A stretch of 64,000 nt of DNA from JAXLXE01 sp046328115 (GTDB taxonomy: Bacteria; Chloroflexota; UBA6077; JACCZL01), in the NCBI GenBank assembly GCA_046328115.1, contig JAXLXE010000001.1, positions 186,001-250,000 of the forward strand. Reading direction: 5' to 3'. Both the position numbers and the translations under genes were made by a program. Positions within the stretch are counted from its first letter, which is position 1, and each line of letters opens with the position of its first letter. Below the pieces are notes generated by a model, which saw nothing but the letters and a program-made list of their open reading frames with translations, made no database searches and had not been told where the DNA came from. Positions 58,999 through 64,000 of the stretch are shown piece by piece.

Positions 58999-61002
58999 GT
59001 GGTCGGCATACCGTTTGCGGCGGTCAGAACCGTCAATTCCCGCCTGATGTGGGCGTGGAGGGCGGCGGAGGGAGTCCTCCTGACCGTGTTGGCCGTCGCA
59101 GCCTGGACCACGCGGTTCATCGATCTGGAGGCGCCGCGGAGCAACTTCCCGGATCTGTTCGACGAGGGAATACGGGCTGAGCAGCTCTTCCTCATGTCCC
59201 GCGGCTTCCGCCCGTTCCGTGACATCTACGCGGCGCAGGGCCCGCTACTGCTGGACACGCTGTACCCGTTCTACGCCTGGTTTGGCGAGACGCTGGGATC
59301 GATCCGTCTCGGTGTTGGCGTGCTCTCACTTGTGGGGGTGGCGGGTGCCTATTTCGCCGCGCGCCAGGCGGGAGGTCGGCTTGGGGGTCTGGTCGCCACC
59401 GCGCTGCTTGTGGGCAATGCTGCCTATCTGGAGGGGTCGCGGCTGGCGCTGGCGGAGGTTCCTTCGCTGGCACCTTCGCTGGTGGCACTGGCGCTAGCGC
59501 TACGCTATCAGGCTAGCGGGTCCCGCGGCTGGCTTGCCGCAAGCGCGGCGGTTGGCACCGTGGGATTGCTGATGAAGCCTATGGTGGTGCCGGTCTGCCT
59601 GGCGATTGCGACGATTGCCGTGGTGCGTGCGTGGGGGTTGGACGCTCGGAGCGGTCTGCGGCTCGCAGTTCGCGATGCTGGGCTGGGCCTCGCCATCGCG
59701 CTGGCGTTGACGTCGGCGGTGGTGCTGTTGATGGGGCCGCGCGACGTGTATGAACAGCTCGTGGTGTATCGCGCGAACGCTACGGGGGCGTCTGGCTGGG
59801 ACTGGCGGTCGGCCTGGAAAGAGGCCGTGGCCGGGCCAGTGGCTGCCCAGCCTGCACTGTACGCGCTGGCGTTGGTTGCGGGAGGAACCGCGTGCTGGCT
59901 GGACCCGGCGGTGCGTCCCGCTCGCCGTGTGGGCCGCCGCGTCGTTTGGGCTCTTGTTCGTGTATACGCCGTTGCATCCGAAGCACCTGGTGTACGCGGT
60001 TCCGCCGGCCGCCTTGCTGAGCGGGGCCGGTATCGGCATTGTCTGGAGCAGCCTGGCGGTAGGTCATCGATCTCCCGCGGTGGCGCTGGCGCTGCTACTT
60101 TCGCTGGGGCTGTTCTGCTGGGAGCTTTTTGCGATGCCCGCCGCCCTGGTCCGTGGTACTCAGGTGGCGCTTGACGAGAACGATCTGGATCTGCACGTGT
60201 TTGACGAGGAGGCCGCTCGTACGCTGGCCGCGCTGGCCGCGCCCGATGAGTTTGTGCTCACGGATCACCCGTACATCGCGTTTCTGGCGAAGCGGATGGT
60301 GCCGCCTGAGCTTGTGGATCCGTCGCGTGGCCGCGCGCGGGCGGGGACACTCACTGAGGAGGTCGCGGCGCGTGCGGCGACGGAGCGGGACGTTGCGGTG
60401 GTGATGTTCTGGGCGGATCGGCTGAAGCGGTTGGGGAAATTCAACAACTGGGTGGATCAGCGCTACGAGCCGGTGGCGTCATTCGGCGCACGGAATGCGA
60501 AGAATCGTCGCGGCAAGGACCGGACGATCTTCTTGCGGAACGATCGCGATCTGGGCCAGGCTCGCGAGACGCTGAGCGCGCTGTTCGGCGCGCGGACCAG
60601 TGTGGAATTCGACGGCGACTTGAGGCTGTTTGGCTCAACCGTGGAGCCTCGCCGCGCGTCGCGCGCGGAGCCGTTTGACGTAACGCTGGCATGGGAAGGA
60701 TTGCGGGACGTGCGCTTCAATTACAAGTTGATTGTGTCGCTCGTCGGCGCGGACGGTCGCGAGTACGCCGCTCAGGAACAAGATCTGGAGGGCCCAACAG
60801 ACGGCGCGGAGGGGTGGCCAGGCGGGCGTTGGATGCTGCGGGGGTACATGGTGACGCCGCCGACGAACGTCCGGGCGGGGGAATATCGAGTGGTAATCTC
60901 ACTGGACAACCCGCGAACCCGGTAGACGCACCACCCCAGAGGGAGGGGGAGGCGATGATCCGGGACGGGAGGCTCATCGTAGGGACGGTGGAGCTTCAAT
61001 AG
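58999..61002 (+). pseudogene. GT-C membrane glycosyltransferase, paralog 3, frameshifted
   Basis: It reads from GTG 58999 through FDEGIRAEQLFLMSRGFRPF and normal TM segments to ACWLDPAVRP. There an extra C in the CCC at 59917-59919 moves the frame; the other copy of this segment has CC and would read on to LAVWAAASFGLLFVYTPLHP. The second part runs to a stop near 60923, and another shift restores the true C-terminus (IRDGRLIVGTVELQ, stop at 61002). If the indels are consensus errors this is an intact gene of about 665 aa. Confidence 0.7.
59391..60554 (+). repeat. 1.16-kb near-identical direct repeat, copy 1 (copy 2 at 62364-63525)
   Basis: It begins at GGTCGCCACC and ends at GATCTGG in both copies. 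Between them I see one clear substitution (A/G in a run near 59565/62536) and single- or double-base length changes in G or C runs. The sequences on either side are only paralog-similar, so this is a recent duplication, gene conversion or assembly chimera. Confidence 0.75.
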
Positions 61003-61043
61003 CGGCGGTGGAGCCGCTTTCAATTCGAGGGGGTCGACTTGGC

Positions 61044-61948
61044 ATGCGCAAGACTGCAAAGTGGTTTGCTGTTGCCCTGAGCGCCGTGCTGATCGTGGTG
61101 GCGGTGGGGTTGGCGCGCTCTACGGGCTGACTTCGCTGCGCTTCAACCGGACGTACACCGTCCAGGTGCAGCAGATCGCGATTCCCACCGACCCCGGGGC
61201 GATTGCGCGCGGTGAACACCTGGCGGTGGCGATCACCAAGTGCGGGGACTGTCACGGGGTGGACCTCGGGGGCAACGTGCTGGTGGACAACCCAGTCATC
61301 GGTCGCCTGGCGGGTCCCAACCTCACGCGCGGGCGTGGAGGTGTTGGTGGCGCGCTGAAGGATGAGGACTGGGTGCGCGCGTTGAGGCATGGAGTGGCGC
61401 GTAGCGGAAGGCCGCTCAACTTCATGCCGTCGGAGGAGACCTCCCAGCTTGCGGACGATGATCTCGCCGCGATTGTGGCGTACGCGAAGAGCGTGCCGCT
61501 GGTCGATCGCGAGGTGCTTCCGACTGCATACGGGCCATTGGGGCGATTCCTTGTATTGACGGGCGAGATCGACATTCCGGCGGAGCGAGTCGATCACGCG
61601 GCGAAGAGCGTGGCAACGATGAAGCCGGAGCCAACGGCTGAGTACGGTCGATACCTCGCGGTGGTGGGAGGCTGCGTGGGATGCCACGGGCCCTCGTTGT
61701 CCGGCGGACAAGTCCCGGGGGACTCCCCCGAGTTTCCACCCGCGGCGAACATCACGCCCGGCTGGCATCGGATCGTGGACTGAGCAGCAGTTCTTCACTG
61801 CGTTGCGGACAGGCGCCCGGCCAGATGGCAGCAGGATCAATCCGTTCATGCCGTGGGCGGCGACGAGCAAGATGACTGACGACGAGACGCGCGCGCGCTG
61901 TATCTCTACTTGAAAACGGTGCCTTCGCGCCCGACTGGAAATCGATGA
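61044..61948 (+). pseudogene. Diheme cytochrome c, frameshifted
   Basis: RKTAKWFAVALSAVLIVVAV is a signal anchor in one frame; after a shift near 61110-61120 (run GCGCGC) the body continues in another. CGDCHG and CVGCHG are two c-type haem sites, with LAGPNLTRG and NITPG spaced as in periplasmic diheme cytochromes. Two more shifts (near 61770 and in CGCGCGCG at 61890) precede the end VPSRPTGNR. The function would be periplasmic electron transfer. It is unexpected between two glycosyltransferase paralogs. Confidence 0.65.
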
Positions 61949-62013
61949 TTGGGTAGCGTTGCCGCCACGATTGTCGTGCGGCCAATTCCCGGACTCTGGT
62001 TCGACGGGAAAGC

Positions 62014-63974
62014 TTGCCTGGTGCTGGCGCTCTGGCCTATGCCGCTGCAATGCGCGTCTGGAATCTAGACGCGTTCACGGGCTCTTTTGACGAGGGCATC
62101 CAGTCAGAGCAGCTCTTGCTGATGTCGGCCGGGTACCGTCCATTTCGCGACATTTTTTCCTCGCAGGGGCCGATCCTGCTGGACCTGCTCCACCCGTTCT
62201 TTGTGTGGTTTGGCGAAACACTCGAGGCGGCGCGGAGCGGCGTCGTGGCGCTGTCGCTGGTGGGCGCTGGTGGGCGCGTGGTGGGCTGGCCGCGCGCTGG
62301 CTGGCCCAGTGACTGGTGTAGCAGGCCTTGTTCTGCTCGTCCTTAGCCCTGGCTTTCTGGAGGGGTCGCCACCGCGCTGCTTGTGGGCAATGCTGCCTAT
62401 CTGGAGGGGTCGCGGCTGGCGCTGGCGGAGGTTCCTTCGCTGGCACCTTCGCTGGTGGCACTGGCGCTAGCGCTACGCTATCAGGCTAGCGGGTCCCGCG
62501 GCTGGCTTGCCGCAAGCGCGGCGGTTGGCACCGTGGGGTTGCTGATGAAGCCTATGGTGGTGCCGGTCTGCCTGGCGATTGCGACGATTGCCGTGGTGCG
62601 TGCGTGGGGGTTGGACGCTCGGAGCGGTCTGCGGCTCGCAGTTCGCGATGCTGGGCTGGGCCTCGCCATCGCGCTGGCGTTGACGTCGGCGGTGGTGCTG
62701 TTGATGGGGCCGCGCGACGTGTATGAACAGCTCGTGGTGTATCGCGCGAACGCTACGGGGGCGTCTGGCTGGGACTGGCGGTCGGCCTGGAAAGAGGCCG
62801 TGGCCGGCCAGTGGCTGCCCAGCCTGCACTGTACGCGCTGGCGTTGGTTGCGGGAGGAACCGCGTGCTGGCTGGACCCCCGGCGGTGCGTCCGCTCGCCG
62901 TGTGGGCCGCCGCGTCGTTTGGGCTCTTGTTCGTGTATACGCCGTTGCATCCGAAGCACCTGGTGTACGCGGTTCCGCCGGGCCGCCTTGCTGAGCGGGG
63001 CCGTATCGGCATTGTCTGGAGCAGCCTGGCGGTAGGTCATCGATCCCGCGGTGGCGCTGGCGCTGCTACTTTCGCTGGGGCTGTTCTGCTGGGAGCTTTT
63101 TGCGATGCCCGCCGCCCTGGTCCGTGGTACTCAGGTGGCGCTTGACGAGAACGATCTGGATCTGCACGTGTTTGACGAGGAGGCCGCTCGTACGCTGGCC
63201 GCGCTGGCCGCGCCCGATGAGTTTGTGCTCACGGATCACCCGTACATCGCGTTTCTGGCGAAGCGGATGGTGCCGCCTGAGCTTGTGGATCCGTCGCGTG
63301 GCCGCGCGCGGGCGGGGACACTCACTGAGGAGGTCGCGGCGCGTGCGGCGACGGAGCGGGACGTTGCGGTGGTGATGTTCTGGGCGGATCGGCTGAAGCG
63401 GTTGGGGAAATTCAACAACTGGGTGGATCAGCGCTACGAGCCGGTGGCGTCATTCGGCGCACGGAATGCGAAGAATCGTCGCGGCAAGGACCGGACGATC
63501 TTCTTGCGGAACGATCGCGATCTGGACTCCGCGCGGGCGGCTTTGACCGGAACATTGGGCAGGGCTGCTTCGATCGAGTTCAATGGCGACATCCGCTTGC
63601 TGGGCGCGGCCATCGAGCCGATCTCGGCGCCACGCTCCGAGCCATTCGACATAACGCTGGCCTGGGAGGGACTCAGGGACGTGCGCTTCAACTACAAGCT
63701 CATCGTGTCGCTGGTGGGAGGCGACGGGCGCGAATACGCCGCGCAGGAACAGGATCTGGAGGGGCCGACGGACAGCGGCGAGGGCTGGATGGCCGGGCGC
63801 TGGATGATCCGAGGATACATGGTCACGCCTACCGCAAACGCCCGGGCAGGCGACTATACGGTACAGATCTCGTTGGACCATCCGCGTACGGGGGGCCGGG
63901 TTACGCCCAGCGGATCCGGCCTGGACGTGATCCGGGACGGGCGCCTCGTTGTAGGCAGTGTGAGCTTGAAATAG
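62014..63974 (+). pseudogene. GT-C membrane glycosyltransferase, paralog 4, chimeric and frameshifted
   Basis: The 5' part (SFDEGIQSEQLLLMSAGYRP, HPFFVWFGETLEAA) is its own sequence. At CTGGAGGGGTCG (62355-62366) it jumps into the segment shared with paralog 3 and repeats that 12-mer at 62400. Several length changes follow: GG for GGG near 62805, CCCCC for CCC at 62876-62880, and more near 62980 and 63045. From 63051 the frame is clean and diverges again after 63525, ending VIRDGRLVVGSVSLK. It may be a real gene behind assembly errors or a conversion product. Confidence 0.65.
62364..63525 (+). repeat. 1.16-kb near-identical direct repeat, copy 2
   Basis: Partner of 59391-60554, about 2.97 kb away in the same orientation. 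The left junction coincides with a short shared 12-mer, as expected for homologous recombination or for assembler mis-joining. Confidence 0.75.
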
Positions 63975-64000
63975 AATTCGGCGGGGCCGGGTGGGGCCCG

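Overview
The window is high-GC bacterial DNA, most likely from an uncultured Chloroflexota (Thermomicrobia-like or soil/groundwater Chloroflexi). The clues are two Tat-like lipoprotein solute-binding proteins with long Ala/Pro linkers, a PadR regulator with a linked membrane protein, a monomeric NADP isocitrate dehydrogenase, an alpha/alpha-toroid cyclase-like protein and many GTG/TTG starts. The phylum is an inference; there is no marker gene to settle it.

Region 1 (1-8.1 kb) opens with the 3' part of a GrdB-like (glycine/betaine/sarcosine reductase component B) gene read through an in-frame TGA. The TGA sits in a U-G-S-C-x-x-C motif and has a hairpin placed like a bacterial SECIS, so it is probably a selenoprotein. 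Two tandem GrdE-like genes follow, then a GH32 fructosidase-type hydrolase, a small membrane protein, two alpha/beta hydrolases and a DapA-fold protein without its Schiff-base lysine. Region 2 (8.2-14.1 kb) holds small accessory genes: an overlapping pair of unknowns, DUF1801, two VOC proteins, two ribbon-helix-helix/PIN toxin-antitoxin pairs and a PadR operon. Several starts here look leaderless (-10 box 6-7 nt before the start codon). Region 3 (14.3-30.2 kb) has monomeric isocitrate dehydrogenase and a leftward glycan-use cluster (CUT1 sugar ABC transporter, fused double esterase, toroid protein, alpha/beta hydrolase, sulfatase). A GHL6-type glycoside hydrolase is divergent from it, followed by HIT, HAD and DUF1801 genes.

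Region 4 (30.5-43.3 kb) has a three-gene set that looks like a split PEP-synthase-type dikinase (central/His part, ATP-grasp part, cyclic-nucleotide-binding part). It also has a Dpp/Opp peptide ABC transporter, a TetR gene divergent from an alpha/beta hydrolase with a shared operator, a hypothetical zinc-ribbon-like protein and a CehA/McbA metallohydrolase.

Region 5 (43.5-53.4 kb) is the most unusual. An intact tRNA-Ala(GGC) stands at 53.4 kb, and 45-46 bp copies of its 3' end lie at 44.0 and 52.7 kb. HicBA toxin-antitoxin modules follow the intact tRNA and the distal fragment; the distal HicA has a stop codon. Between the fragments lie a 1872-aa HEPN-NACHT/STAND protein with about 19 helical repeats and a divergent CorA-like two-TM protein. 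I read this as a candidate defence island at a tRNA attachment site, with no integrase in the window.

Region 6 (53.6-64 kb) has a Cys-rich small protein next to a SigZ-like ECF sigma factor, then four tandem GT-C (PMT/ArnT-like) membrane glycosyltransferase paralogs with a diheme cytochrome c inserted. The last two paralogs share a nearly identical 1.16-kb segment, and they and the cytochrome are broken by short indels in homopolymers and CG runs. That means either real decay with gene conversion or consensus/assembly error.
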